A stretch of 64,000 bases of DNA from Sulfurovum sp. (lineage in GTDB: Bacteria; Campylobacterota; Campylobacteria; Campylobacterales; Sulfurovaceae). The stretch is taken from contig JAMORY010000028.1 in assembly GCA_027063305.1 (NCBI GenBank), positions 36,492-100,491 on the forward strand. Direction: 5' to 3'. Within the stretch, counting starts at the first letter, position 1. Each line of letters opens with the position of its first letter. Positions 52,083 to 59,444 of the stretch are shown in pieces. The translations under genes were made by a program, and so were the position numbers. The notes below the pieces were generated by a model, which was not told the origin of the DNA, searched no databases, and saw only the letters and a program-made list of their open reading frames with translations.

Positions 52083-52114
52083 AGACACCTTTTATCCATA
52101 TAATACTCTATACT
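52083..52114 (+). promoter_or_regulatory. Island promoter motif, site 2 (HD protein)
   Basis: AGACA-CCTTT-TATCC at 52083-52097, 11 bases, -10 TATACT at 52109-52114. The right half is the weakest of the set. The site overlaps the hairpin that follows csm5. The start codon is 29 bases downstream of the -10. Confidence 0.6.
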
Positions 52115-52142
52115 CCATCCGAAATTCACATAAAGGATATAA

Positions 52143-52712
52143 ATGACAATGTCAAAGATGATCGGATGGTTTCAGCTTCATTACCCGCAAATCAAAACAG
52201 CACTTCAACGATGCTCGCACAGTGCTTCAAAGAGTGAGGTAAACCCCTACCATATGGAAGATGACTGCTGGTCGCATACGATGATGGTGTGTAAGATGGT
52301 CGAGATCAATACGGATGACAGAGCGATCATAGCAGCAGCACTGCTGCATGACATCGGTAAACCGCAAGCAAGACGCATAAACCCCCGTAACAACCATGTG
52401 CAGTTCTTTGGGCATGAAGCGCTTTCTGCCACACTCTCCGAGCCGATCTTGGCACATATGGTCAAAGAGGGGATGTTAAACGAGGCTGAAGCCAAAGAGG
52501 CGCATGAACTTGTGGCACAGCATGGGTTTTTCTACCGTTGTAAAGATATCGATGAAGCCTATGAAGCGTTTGTCTCTCGCAGAGACTTCTTTGTTAAACT
52601 CTCTTTGCTGGTAGAGTGTGACCATTTAGGACGCTTCGCTGATGCTTCCGTTCAAACCCAGTACACTTCCATAGCACAAATGATCACTGCATTAAAAGAC
52701 AGATTTTCTTAA
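52143..52712 (+). CDS. Stand-alone HD-domain phosphohydrolase
   Basis: A 189-residue protein with an HD domain: a metal-ligand His in WSHTMMV and the HD pair in ALLHDIGKPQA, then later His residues in FFGHEA and ELVAQHGFF. It resembles tRNA-nucleotidyltransferase-type HD hydrolases more than Cas10 HD domains, so it could act on nucleotides. Its neighbours (HD-less Cas10, csm5) raise the possibility that it works with the effector in trans. It has its own island-type promoter. Confidence 0.8.
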   Translation: MTMSKMIGWFQLHYPQIKTALQRCSHSASKSEVNPYHMEDDCWSHTMMVCKMVEINTDDRAIIAAALLHDIGKPQARRINPRNNHVQFFGHEALSATLSEPILAHMVKEGMLNEAEAKEAHELVAQHGFFYRCKDIDEAYEAFVSRRDFFVKLSLLVECDHLGRFADASVQTQYTSIAQMITALKDRFS

Positions 52713-52726
52713 AAAGCGTTATAAAA

Positions 52727-52758
52727 AGACACTTTTTGTCTACTTCCTTTCCTACAAT
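52727..52758 (+). promoter_or_regulatory. Island promoter motif, site 3 (zinc-ribbon genes)
   Basis: AGACA-CTTTT-TGTCT at 52727-52741, a perfect palindrome, then 11 bases and the -10 TACAAT at 52753-52758. Confidence 0.8.
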
Positions 52759-52791
52759 ACCCTTATCAAACATATCACTCAAGGAGTTTAC

Positions 52792-53118
52792 ATGGTAAGA
52801 CCAATTTGCCCGAAATGTCATAGTTCAGAGTTTGTCGTCGAGAGTCGTACAGGGAAAAAGGTAGGAACAGGTGTCGGTACGGTTGCCGGTGGTGTTGCCG
52901 GATATACCGGTGCCGTAGGAGGCATGGAAGCGGGTGCTGCCATTGGATCGTTCCTTGGACCTGTTGGGGCTATTGCCGGTGGTGCTATAGGTGGACTTAT
53001 GGGAGCCTTGGTAGGGGCAAGTGCCGGTGGCGCTGTTGGCTACAAGGTAGGAGAAAGTATTGATGAGGCGCGTATGGTCTATGTGTGTAACAAGTGTCAT
53101 ACCGAGATACAAGGCTAA
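52792..53118 (+). CDS. Zinc-ribbon protein with glycine-zipper membrane segment
   Basis: Unrecognised 108-residue protein. One zinc half-site, CPKC, is at the N-terminus and the other, CNKC, is at the C-terminus. Between them lies a long glycine/alanine-rich stretch (about residues 22-88) with GxxxG spacing, such as GTVAGGVAGYTG and GGAIGGLMGALVGA. This should form a hairpin of two membrane helices, bringing the two CxxC pairs together on one side. The same type of glycine zipper ends the GTPase at 57706-58680, which suggests a membrane partnership. Confidence 0.7.
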   Translation: MVRPICPKCHSSEFVVESRTGKKVGTGVGTVAGGVAGYTGAVGGMEAGAAIGSFLGPVGAIAGGAIGGLMGALVGASAGGAVGYKVGESIDEARMVYVCNKCHTEIQG

Positions 53119-53121
53119 ACC

Positions 53122-53316
53122 ATGCCTGTAGCACCAAGACCTTACAAACTGGTATGCCCCAAGTGTGGTTTTACTAAAATAGTTCGTTTAGAGTCCGACG
53201 CACTAAGCGGAAAAGATCTGCTACAGCTGAGTGTTGTGTGTCCGCGTTGTGGCACTGCCATGAACAAAGAAGCGTTGAACAGGTTCGATAGATTTATGGA
53301 AAAGTGGTTCAAGTAG
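53122..53316 (+). CDS. Small zinc-ribbon protein
   Basis: A 64-residue protein with two CxxC pairs, CPKCGF and CPRCGT, 25 residues apart, which should fold as one zinc ribbon. A basic C-terminal helix follows. It lies three bases after the glycine-zipper gene and shares its promoter. Its stop codon overlaps island promoter 4. Function unknown; nucleic-acid or protein binding is likely. Confidence 0.65.
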   Translation: MPVAPRPYKLVCPKCGFTKIVRLESDALSGKDLLQLSVVCPRCGTAMNKEALNRFDRFMEKWFK

Positions 53317-53346
53317 AAGGGGTTTGTCTAATATATACGATATATT
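53315..53346 (+). promoter_or_regulatory. Island promoter motif, site 4 (40-residue peptide)
   Basis: AGAAG-GGGTT-TGTCT at 53315-53329, 11 bases, -10 TATATT at 53341-53346. The left half matches in three of five positions. Confidence 0.6.
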
Positions 53347-53374
53347 TACAGTAAGTTTTGAAAAGGAGATTTCA

Positions 53375-53497
53375 ATGAAACCAAGAAACCTTCATCAGTT
53401 GTCGATCATTCGTAAAGAGGCGAGGGGTCATACGACTTGTGTCCCTTCAAAAAAAGGCTACACCCGTAAGGTCAAACATAAAAAGTATAACTACTAG
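53375..53497 (+). CDS. Basic 40-residue peptide
   Basis: An ORF too short for ordinary gene finding, supported by AAAAGGAG eight bases upstream of its ATG, its own island-type promoter and a following hairpin. The peptide (starting MKPRNLHQLSII, ending VKHKKYNY) has about 13 Lys, Arg or His residues and a single Cys. It has no membrane segment. It could bind RNA or a ribosome, or be a toxin-like effector; nothing in the sequence decides this. Its stop codon lies inside the next promoter motif. Confidence 0.55.
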   Translation: MKPRNLHQLSIIRKEARGHTTCVPSKKGYTRKVKHKKYNY

Positions 53498-53527
53498 ACA
53501 AGTTTTGTCTCGTTTTGCTGTTACTAT
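53496..53527 (+). promoter_or_regulatory. Island promoter motif, site 5 (helical protein pair)
   Basis: AGACA-AGTTT-TGTCT at 53496-53510, a perfect palindrome, 11 bases, then the -10 TACTAT at 53522-53527. The palindrome followed by CGTTTTG could also act as a terminator for the small peptide gene. Confidence 0.8.
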
Positions 53528-53558
53528 ATATAATCAAAAATAAGAAAAAAGGATACAT

Positions 53559-53999
53559 ATGAACAACTTACCTACACTGAAAAAAATGAACCTTCCAAGT
53601 CTTGATGTTTCGTATGGCGCATTTGATATTATCGGTAATACCATAGGTCGCTTTTTTGACTACAAGAGAGATACGGCAATGATCGAGTATGAGACGGAAA
53701 AAGTGCATGCACAGACCGAGATCATTATAAAAAAGATAGATACGGAGCTTACGAAAGCACTTGATGAGAATGAGAAGAATTATAAAAAAGAAGAGTTCAG
53801 AATCAAGATCGTTGGTAAAGATATCAAAAGATCCGGTAAAGATAGAAGTAAGATCATAGATGCTATTTTGCAGTCTAAAAAGCCTAAATTGGTGAGAGAA
53901 TTAAGGCTGTTGTTGAGAGATGAGAATCATGCTTTTTTACAAAAGGTAACTCTTTTGTTCTCTTTTAATACGGATGTTAAAGAACTAAAAGGAGAGTAA
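53559..53999 (+). CDS. Helical protein of unknown function
   Basis: A 146-residue, mostly helical and charged protein that I do not recognise. A short N-terminal part with hydrophobic residues (DVSYGAFDIIGNTIGRFFDY) is followed by amphipathic helices rich in Lys and Glu. No enzymatic motif is visible. It directly abuts the next gene (stop at 53997-53999, ATG at 54000), so the two probably act together. Confidence 0.55.
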   Translation: MNNLPTLKKMNLPSLDVSYGAFDIIGNTIGRFFDYKRDTAMIEYETEKVHAQTEIIIKKIDTELTKALDENEKNYKKEEFRIKIVGKDIKRSGKDRSKIIDAILQSKKPKLVRELRLLLRDENHAFLQKVTLLFSFNTDVKELKGE

Positions 54000-54524
54000 A
54001 TGTTACCATTTTTTTGGGGAGTAGTTGCTGTCGCTACAGTCGGTGCATACCTCTTAGATGATGCCGAAAGTGAAAATGAAAGAGCAAGAGAAGAGTATGA
54101 CCATACATTTGAAAGGTCTAAAAAGAGAGTATCGAATACGATGTTTCATGCCCAAAGAAAAGATGCGTTGGACAAATTGTTTAAAATTAAAAAGCTTAAA
54201 CGAAAAATTGCAGATACAATCTATGTAGAGCTTAAGCGGTCTCAAGATGAGATGCGTGCGATCAATCGAAGGCTTAAAGGCTCCAAAAAGGAACTGTCTG
54301 TGATGTTCGAACAAAAACAAGAAGCGGCAGGGTGGCTAAAACAGCGAACCGTTCAAAAGAAGATCGACAAACTCAAATCGTTGCGAAAGGAACTTTTTCT
54401 TGTAAAAGAGAATCAAGCGGCACAACTTAAAGAGATAAAGGTACGTTTAAGATCGGCAAATTATGAGACACGCATGGTACAAGAAGAGATCGATCGCATA
54501 CTGCAACAAAAAGCCATAGGCTAG
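54000..54524 (+). CDS. Membrane-anchored coiled-coil protein
   Basis: Unrecognised 174-residue protein. One N-terminal hydrophobic helix (LPFFWGVVAVATVGAYLL) is followed by about 150 residues of highly charged helix with coiled-coil character. The helix could be an anchor with the coil in the cytoplasm. It is joined to the preceding gene and 19 bases ahead of csx20, so csx20 and the CARF-HEPN gene may be read from promoter 5 as well. Confidence 0.55.
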   Translation: MLPFFWGVVAVATVGAYLLDDAESENERAREEYDHTFERSKKRVSNTMFHAQRKDALDKLFKIKKLKRKIADTIYVELKRSQDEMRAINRRLKGSKKELSVMFEQKQEAAGWLKQRTVQKKIDKLKSLRKELFLVKENQAAQLKEIKVRLRSANYETRMVQEEIDRILQQKAIG

Positions 54525-54543
54525 CTACTATTAAAGGAATACT

Positions 54544-54924
54544 ATGAAACAAATGTTTTTACTTTTTTCTCATACGCTTACCCCCGCACAGGAAGCAGAT
54601 GCCAAATCTACTTTGGGGGTGGAATCTTTTGTTGTTCTGCCAAAAGAGCTGCAAACTTTATGGTCGAACATTCCTCCTAACTTAACGGAACTGACCGAGT
54701 ATCTTGAGCCGCTAAAGGTATATCTCCATCAAAAGGCAAAAGAGGGAGATGTAACATTGATACAAGGAGATTTTGGCGGATGTTATGCTATGGTAAACTT
54801 TGTAAAGTCTTTAAAGTTGACTGCTGTGCATTCGACGACTACGAGAAATGTGGATGAGAAGACGATAGAGGGTAAAGTTGTGAAGACTTCGGTTTTCGAG
54901 CATGTGCTTTTTAGGAAGTATTAA
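54544..54924 (+). CDS. csx20: CRISPR ancillary protein Csx20
   Basis: A 126-residue protein with the Csx20 opening FLLFSHTLTPAQEADA and the central LIQGDFGGCYAMVNF, a small Rossmann-like fold. Comparative genomics has grouped Csx20 with predicted ring nucleases, which degrade cyclic oligoadenylates and switch off the type III response. Here it sits 16 bases ahead of the CARF-HEPN gene, as expected for an off-switch beside its effector. Confidence 0.8.
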   Translation: MKQMFLLFSHTLTPAQEADAKSTLGVESFVVLPKELQTLWSNIPPNLTELTEYLEPLKVYLHQKAKEGDVTLIQGDFGGCYAMVNFVKSLKLTAVHSTTTRNVDEKTIEGKVVKTSVFEHVLFRKY

Positions 54925-54940
54925 AATAGAGGTGAGAAGG

Positions 54941-56206
54941 ATGAAGTTAATTGCGACAATGGGTGCTAGTGGGATAAAGCAAATTCATGAATATAAAATT
55001 AATGATAAGGTTTATCAAAGTCAATTATCATTTTTGGCATTAGCTGAATCATATAAGATAGAAGATAAAGATATAGTAATTATAGGGACAAAAAAATCTA
55101 AAGAATCTATTCAGTCTATTTTGGATTCCCGTAAAGATATTAATATGGTTGTCATAGAAAGTAGTAATGTAGAAGATGTTTTTCAAAAAAGTTTAGAATA
55201 TATTGCTAAAGATACTATTTTAGATTTAACGCAAGGATATAGACATTATCCAATGTTAACTCTTTTAGCTTCTGTTTTTTTACAAAACAGTACTTCTAAA
55301 AATATTAAAGATATTTTTTATGCTCAAATAAAAAATGAAAATTGTCAAGCATATAAAGACTCTTGTAGTTATACTTTTATATCACTTTTAAAATATCTTG
55401 ATATTAGTAATATGGTAAGAATTATTAATACATTTAATAAAACACTTTTAACACTTGATTATGATGTTTATAGTCAAGAGTTTGATAAAGTAAAAAGCTC
55501 TTTAGATGAATTAACACAAGAGTTATTTAGTAATAATTTTGAAGATAGTTTTCAAAAAGCTAAAGATGTTGAAAATAAACTTTTACAAATTATATCTGAT
55601 AAAGAGTTAAACATTATCAAAGAGTCTTTAAATAGTCTTTGTGAAGAAGTTCAAAGTATTCAATCTTTAAAAGGAGAGAAAGAGTCTCAAACTTTATTGA
55701 ATGTATCAGAATATTTTTTAAAAAAGGGTATTTTACTTCATTCAATCACATTATTGTATGAAGCAATGGTGGCATATTTAGATGAAAATGTTGATAACAA
55801 AGATTGTAATACATTTAAAAATAGAAAAGGTAAAATAGCTAAAGCGAATACTTTTCAAAGAAGAAATTGCTTGAAAAAGAATCTAAATGACTGTAGTGAT
55901 TCTAGATATACAAATAAAATATCTAAATGTCAAGAATTTTCTAGAAAATTAAGAAAAGTGGATGAATTAAGAAATACTTCTGCTCATGGACATACAACAG
56001 GAACTTATAGTGAAAACTTATCAATGAAGATAGAAGAGGCAATAAACTTTTTAAGATTAAATTTTAATGATTTTAAACAAAACATATTATGTGATTCTTT
56101 AGAGTTTAAAGGAAATATAGAAGAACAAATAATGCCAAACGGTGAAATTAGACAAGTAAAAAAACTCAAAAGAAAACCTCTTGTTCAAACCCAAAAAGAT
56201 AAATAG
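54941..56206 (+). CDS. CARF-HEPN ribonuclease (Csx1/Csm6 group)
   Basis: A cyclic-oligoadenylate-activated RNase. From ATG 54941 (GAGAAGG immediately upstream) it has 421 residues. The N-terminal CARF domain opens MKLIATMGASG and has the family loop D95-L-T-Q-G99, a variant of DxTHG. The C-terminal HEPN domain carries the catalytic R344-x4-H349 in RNTSAHG. Once the Cas10 Palm makes cOA this protein should cut RNA non-specifically. Its DNA is AT-rich compared with neighbours, suggesting a different recent history. Confidence 0.9.
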   Translation: MKLIATMGASGIKQIHEYKINDKVYQSQLSFLALAESYKIEDKDIVIIGTKKSKESIQSILDSRKDINMVVIESSNVEDVFQKSLEYIAKDTILDLTQGYRHYPMLTLLASVFLQNSTSKNIKDIFYAQIKNENCQAYKDSCSYTFISLLKYLDISNMVRIINTFNKTLLTLDYDVYSQEFDKVKSSLDELTQELFSNNFEDSFQKAKDVENKLLQIISDKELNIIKESLNSLCEEVQSIQSLKGEKESQTLLNVSEYFLKKGILLHSITLLYEAMVAYLDENVDNKDCNTFKNRKGKIAKANTFQRRNCLKKNLNDCSDSRYTNKISKCQEFSRKLRKVDELRNTSAHGHTTGTYSENLSMKIEEAINFLRLNFNDFKQNILCDSLEFKGNIEEQIMPNGEIRQVKKLKRKPLVQTQKDK

Positions 56207-56268
56207 TTACTCAAAGAAGGTGCTAATAAGCTTGCAGATAAATTTAATGATAGATAGGAGATAAATCT

Positions 56269-57237
56269 ATGGCACTAGACAAAAAAACAACGGCACTTTT
56301 CAAACTAATGGAGCGTTTTCTTACACATAAGGAGATAGCCAAAGATGATGATTATCTACTGGATGAGTTTGGATGTTCATCCAAGACGCTAGAGCGTTAT
56401 CTTAATGAAATTGAGTCACTTTATACTCATATCATCACTATCAAACAGGGTCGTAAAAATGTATGGAAACTAGTGAGTGTTTCGGATATTTTTCAAGAGT
56501 TTATCAACAACAGTGAAGAGCTATCTCAACTCTTTTTAATGGCACGGGAGTTTGACCCTGAGATACTCAAAGAGATAGAGAACGGTACATTATCTAAAAT
56601 AGCCAAAAATGATGAAGCAGTTTTTTTGTTTCGCAATACTATCATGGAAGAGATACAGAGTGACAGAGCAAAGCAGATATTCAAAAACCTAAAACAAGCT
56701 ATCAAAAATCATGAGTATAGAGATATAGTTTTCAAAACTTCTCAAGAAAATCTAAAAGATATAAAATGCATAAAACTGTTATTTATAGATAATAACTGGT
56801 ATCTGGCATATGCCAATCAAGATGCAGAGTTGAAATTTGCAAGACTCAGCTTCATAGAGGAGATAAACTACTCATCTAAAAACAGCTTCCAAACCAAGGA
56901 TATACAGAGATACCTTGACTTTTTGGCAAATGTTCAAAACTCAAATAGTCTCTATGGAGTTGAGGCAAAAACAGCCAAGATCAAGGCAACTCCATTCATA
57001 GCCAAATACTTCAAAAAAGATATGAAAAAGTTCCTTTCAACTCAAAAGTTTATCAAAGAAGAGGAAGATGGGAGTGTTATCTTTACGGTAGATTATACTC
57101 AAGAGTTGGAGATACTGCCTTTTGTGCAAAAGTGGATGCCTGATCTTGTCATACTTGAACCTCAAGAGCTTAGAGATGCTTATAAAAAGAAACTACAAAA
57201 AGCACTCTCTTCCTACAATGATCAGCTTGTTGGCTGA
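56269..57237 (+). CDS. WYL-domain transcriptional regulator
   Basis: A 322-residue protein: N-terminal helix-turn-helix (LDEFGCSSKTLERYLNEI), linker, a WYL domain with NNWYLAYAN (about residue 178) and a C-terminal dimerisation part (WYL-WCX type) ending at a variant PEWMPD-like VQKWMPDLVIL. WYL regulators control several CRISPR and phage-defence loci and may sense nucleotides or DNA ends. It is the only regulator found in the island, so it is the prime candidate for binding the AGACA-N5-TGTCT motif. No copy of the motif precedes its own gene. Confidence 0.85.
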   Translation: MALDKKTTALFKLMERFLTHKEIAKDDDYLLDEFGCSSKTLERYLNEIESLYTHIITIKQGRKNVWKLVSVSDIFQEFINNSEELSQLFLMAREFDPEILKEIENGTLSKIAKNDEAVFLFRNTIMEEIQSDRAKQIFKNLKQAIKNHEYRDIVFKTSQENLKDIKCIKLLFIDNNWYLAYANQDAELKFARLSFIEEINYSSKNSFQTKDIQRYLDFLANVQNSNSLYGVEAKTAKIKATPFIAKYFKKDMKKFLSTQKFIKEEEDGSVIFTVDYTQELEILPFVQKWMPDLVILEPQELRDAYKKKLQKALSSYNDQLVG

Positions 57238-57269
57238 TCATCTCCTTTTAAACCAAAACTTTTCCAATT

Positions 57270-57301
57270 AGACAATTTCTGACCACTTAACTTCTTATAA
57301 T
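57270..57301 (+). promoter_or_regulatory. Island promoter motif, site 6 (DUF4258 gene)
   Basis: AGACA-ATTTC-TGACC at 57270-57284, 11 bases, -10 TATAAT at 57296-57301. Confidence 0.75.
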
Positions 57302-57331
57302 CCTACTATCAAACAAGATGGAGGATCACCT

Positions 57332-57625
57332 ATGACACATACGACTTTTGAGAACATAATGTTTACACACCATGCAGTTGCACGAATGAACCAACGAGGC
57401 ATTACCAAAAAGATGATCATGCTAGCGCTTCAGTACGGTAACCGAAGAAAGGACAAAGTCATACTGAGTATGAAAAAGATCAAGAATATTCTGAACAAGG
57501 TCGATCGCTCTTTAAGAAAGAGGCTGCTCAAGCTGCTGGATAAAGGGGGTATTACTGTGGTGCTTTCCGATGCAAGGGTCGTTGTGACCGTATATAACTG
57601 CAATAAAAAAGGCATAACGGTGTAA
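57332..57625 (+). CDS. DUF4258-type protein
   Basis: A 97-residue protein. The opening FTHHAVARMNQRGIT and the ending VVVTVYNCNKKG fit DUF4258, whose fold is related to RelE-like toxins. No antitoxin gene is adjacent, and the middle is unusually basic (KKIKNILNKVDRSLRKRLLKLL). It may be an RNase or an RNA-binding protein. Monocistronic, with its own island promoter. Confidence 0.65.
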   Translation: MTHTTFENIMFTHHAVARMNQRGITKKMIMLALQYGNRRKDKVILSMKKIKNILNKVDRSLRKRLLKLLDKGGITVVLSDARVVVTVYNCNKKGITV

Positions 57626-57638
57626 AAGTATGCTAACT

Positions 57639-57670
57639 AGACAGGTTCTGGCAAGTTTAAAAGTTACTAT
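57639..57670 (+). promoter_or_regulatory. Island promoter motif, site 7 (GTPase pair)
   Basis: AGACA-GGTTC-TGGCA at 57639-57653, 11 bases, -10 TACTAT at 57665-57670, the same hexamer as site 5. Confidence 0.7.
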
Positions 57671-57705
57671 ACCATCATGAAAACATACAAAAAGGAAAAC
57701 AACCA

Positions 57706-58680
57706 ATGAAAAAAACAATCTTTGAAAAAATGGAAAACGATGTACTTAACGCCAACATAGACGAGAGAACCAAAAAAATACTCTTTGAGAATATCATGAA
57801 ACTAAAAGAGCAGAAGGTCAACCTAATGATCACCGGAGCAACAGGGTGCGGGAAGAGTTCGACCATCAATGCACTGTTTGATATGGAAGTTGCCAAAGTG
57901 GGTGTCGGGGTCGATCCTGAGACGATGAGCATTGAAAAGTATGAGTTGGACAACCTTATTTTGTGGGACAGCCCGGGACTTGGTGATGGCAAAGAGAAAG
58001 ACAGAGCGCATGCTAAGGCAATCATTAAAAAACTCAATGAGCTTGATGAGAACGGCGATCCGCTGATCGACCTTGTCTTGGTCATACTTGACGGAAGCAG
58101 CAGAGACCTTGGTACTTCGTATGAGCTTATCAACCAGGTGATCATCCCTAACATCGGTGAAAATGCCAAAGACCGCATACTTATTGCGATAAACCAAGCC
58201 GATGTGGCGATGAAGGGACGCTACTGGGATCATGAGCAGAATCAGCCGGAAGCAAAACTGGTCGCATTCTTGGAAGAGAAGGTCGAGTCGGTTAAACGAA
58301 GGGTTATGGAAGCGACAGGAGTGGAGATTGAGCCTATCTACTACAGTGCGGGATACAAAGAGGAGGGTGAAGAGCAAAAGCCGTGGAATCTCTCTAAGCT
58401 GCTCTACTTTATTGTCAAACATACCCCTGCAAAGAAACGGCTTAGTTACGCAAGTAACATCTCCAAAGATAAGAAGATGTGGGAAGATGATGACGGACTT
58501 GATATCTATACGGAAAAAGTACGTGAAAGTTTTATGGAAACGGTCCAAAAATATGCCTCGAAAGGTGCGGATATTGGCGAGAGGATCGGGTCTGTTTTCG
58601 GTTCGACAGGTGCTGCGATCGGACGGGCTGTCGGTGGCGTTGCAGGTGCTGTCTGGGGAGCTGTAAGCAGTTGGTTTTAG
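57706..58680 (+). CDS. GTPase with C-terminal glycine zipper
   Basis: A 324-residue TRAFAC-class GTPase of the MMR_HSR1/YeeP-like kind. G1 is GATGCGKSS at 44-52, G3 is D88-S-P-G91, G4 is N163-Q-A-D166 (Gln for the usual Lys) and a G5-like YYSAGY lies near 230. The last 40 residues are a glycine-zipper hydrophobic segment (GSTGAAIGRAVGGVAGAVWG) that could insert in membrane or form oligomers. It is paired with a paralogue 25 bases downstream. Related GTPases occur in defence loci but I know no assigned role. Confidence 0.8.
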   Translation: MKKTIFEKMENDVLNANIDERTKKILFENIMKLKEQKVNLMITGATGCGKSSTINALFDMEVAKVGVGVDPETMSIEKYELDNLILWDSPGLGDGKEKDRAHAKAIIKKLNELDENGDPLIDLVLVILDGSSRDLGTSYELINQVIIPNIGENAKDRILIAINQADVAMKGRYWDHEQNQPEAKLVAFLEEKVESVKRRVMEATGVEIEPIYYSAGYKEEGEEQKPWNLSKLLYFIVKHTPAKKRLSYASNISKDKKMWEDDDGLDIYTEKVRESFMETVQKYASKGADIGERIGSVFGSTGAAIGRAVGGVAGAVWGAVSSWF

Positions 58681-58705
58681 AGCATATTGTAAAGGAGCAT
58701 AAAAG

Positions 58706-59380
58706 ATGTACGAATATTACAGATATTGCGACCTCTCAAAGAAGTCAAAACAGGCAGGCATTATGTTCGATGTGATGGTAACCGGAGTGACCGGTGCAGG
58801 CAAGTCTACCACACTCAATACACTGTTCCAAAAAGAGATCTGCCGTGTCGGTACAGGTGTTGACCCTGAGACGATGGAGCTTGGAAGTTATACCTTTAAC
58901 AACATCTTTAGACTCTGGGATACCCCGGGGCTTGGTGATGGAGTCGAACAGGACAAACGACATGCCAAAAAGTTGATAGATCTGCTTTACAAGTCTTATG
59001 GTGAAAAGAACGGATTTATCGATATGGTCTTGGTGGTTATAGAGGGATCGAACCGTGATATGGGAACGACCTATAAACTGCTCAACGAAGTCATTGTTCC
59101 CAACTTTCCCAAAGAGAGGATCATCGTTGCGATCAACCAGGCAGATATGGCAATGAAGGGAAGATACTGGGACCATGAACAGAACAGACCCTTGCCTAAG
59201 CTTCAGGACTTTTTAGAAGATCAGGCACGCTCCGTACAAAGAAGGGTATATGAGGCAACAGGTATCAAGATCGAAAAGCCTGTCTACTACTCGGCAGCGT
59301 ACGGGTACAATATTTTGCGTTTGTTAGATCGCCTGATCGATCAAATGCCGCAAGAAAGAAGAGAACTCTCTTTGAAATAG
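58706..59380 (+). CDS. Paralogous GTPase without the membrane tail
   Basis: A 224-residue GTPase clearly homologous to the preceding one: G1 GVTGAGKST at 27-35, G3 D72-T-P-G75, the N-Q-A-D motif and the shared downstream motif GRYWDHEQN. It stops after the G domain and lacks the glycine zipper, so it is probably soluble and might pair with the membrane GTPase, as heterodimeric septin- or AIG1-like proteins do. Its stop codon overlaps island promoter 8. Confidence 0.8.
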   Translation: MYEYYRYCDLSKKSKQAGIMFDVMVTGVTGAGKSTTLNTLFQKEICRVGTGVDPETMELGSYTFNNIFRLWDTPGLGDGVEQDKRHAKKLIDLLYKSYGEKNGFIDMVLVVIEGSNRDMGTTYKLLNEVIVPNFPKERIIVAINQADMAMKGRYWDHEQNRPLPKLQDFLEDQARSVQRRVYEATGIKIEKPVYYSAAYGYNILRLLDRLIDQMPQERRELSLK

Positions 59381-59410
59381 TCATCTTCTGTCTACAACAT
59401 CTTCTATACT
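59379..59410 (+). promoter_or_regulatory. Island promoter motif, site 8 (cas2/RT-cas1 operon)
   Basis: AGTCA-TCTTC-TGTCT at 59379-59393, 11 bases, -10 TATACT at 59405-59410. It drives the adaptation operon starting at 59445. Confidence 0.75.
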
Positions 59411-59444
59411 ATGCCTATTGTATATAAAAACAAGGAGATATGCT

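Noticed and set aside
46360..52712. HD protein as a split-off piece of Cas10 by frameshift or insertion
   Set aside because: It lies four kilobases away after intact csm2-csm5, has its own promoter, and its HD domain looks like a different subfamily.
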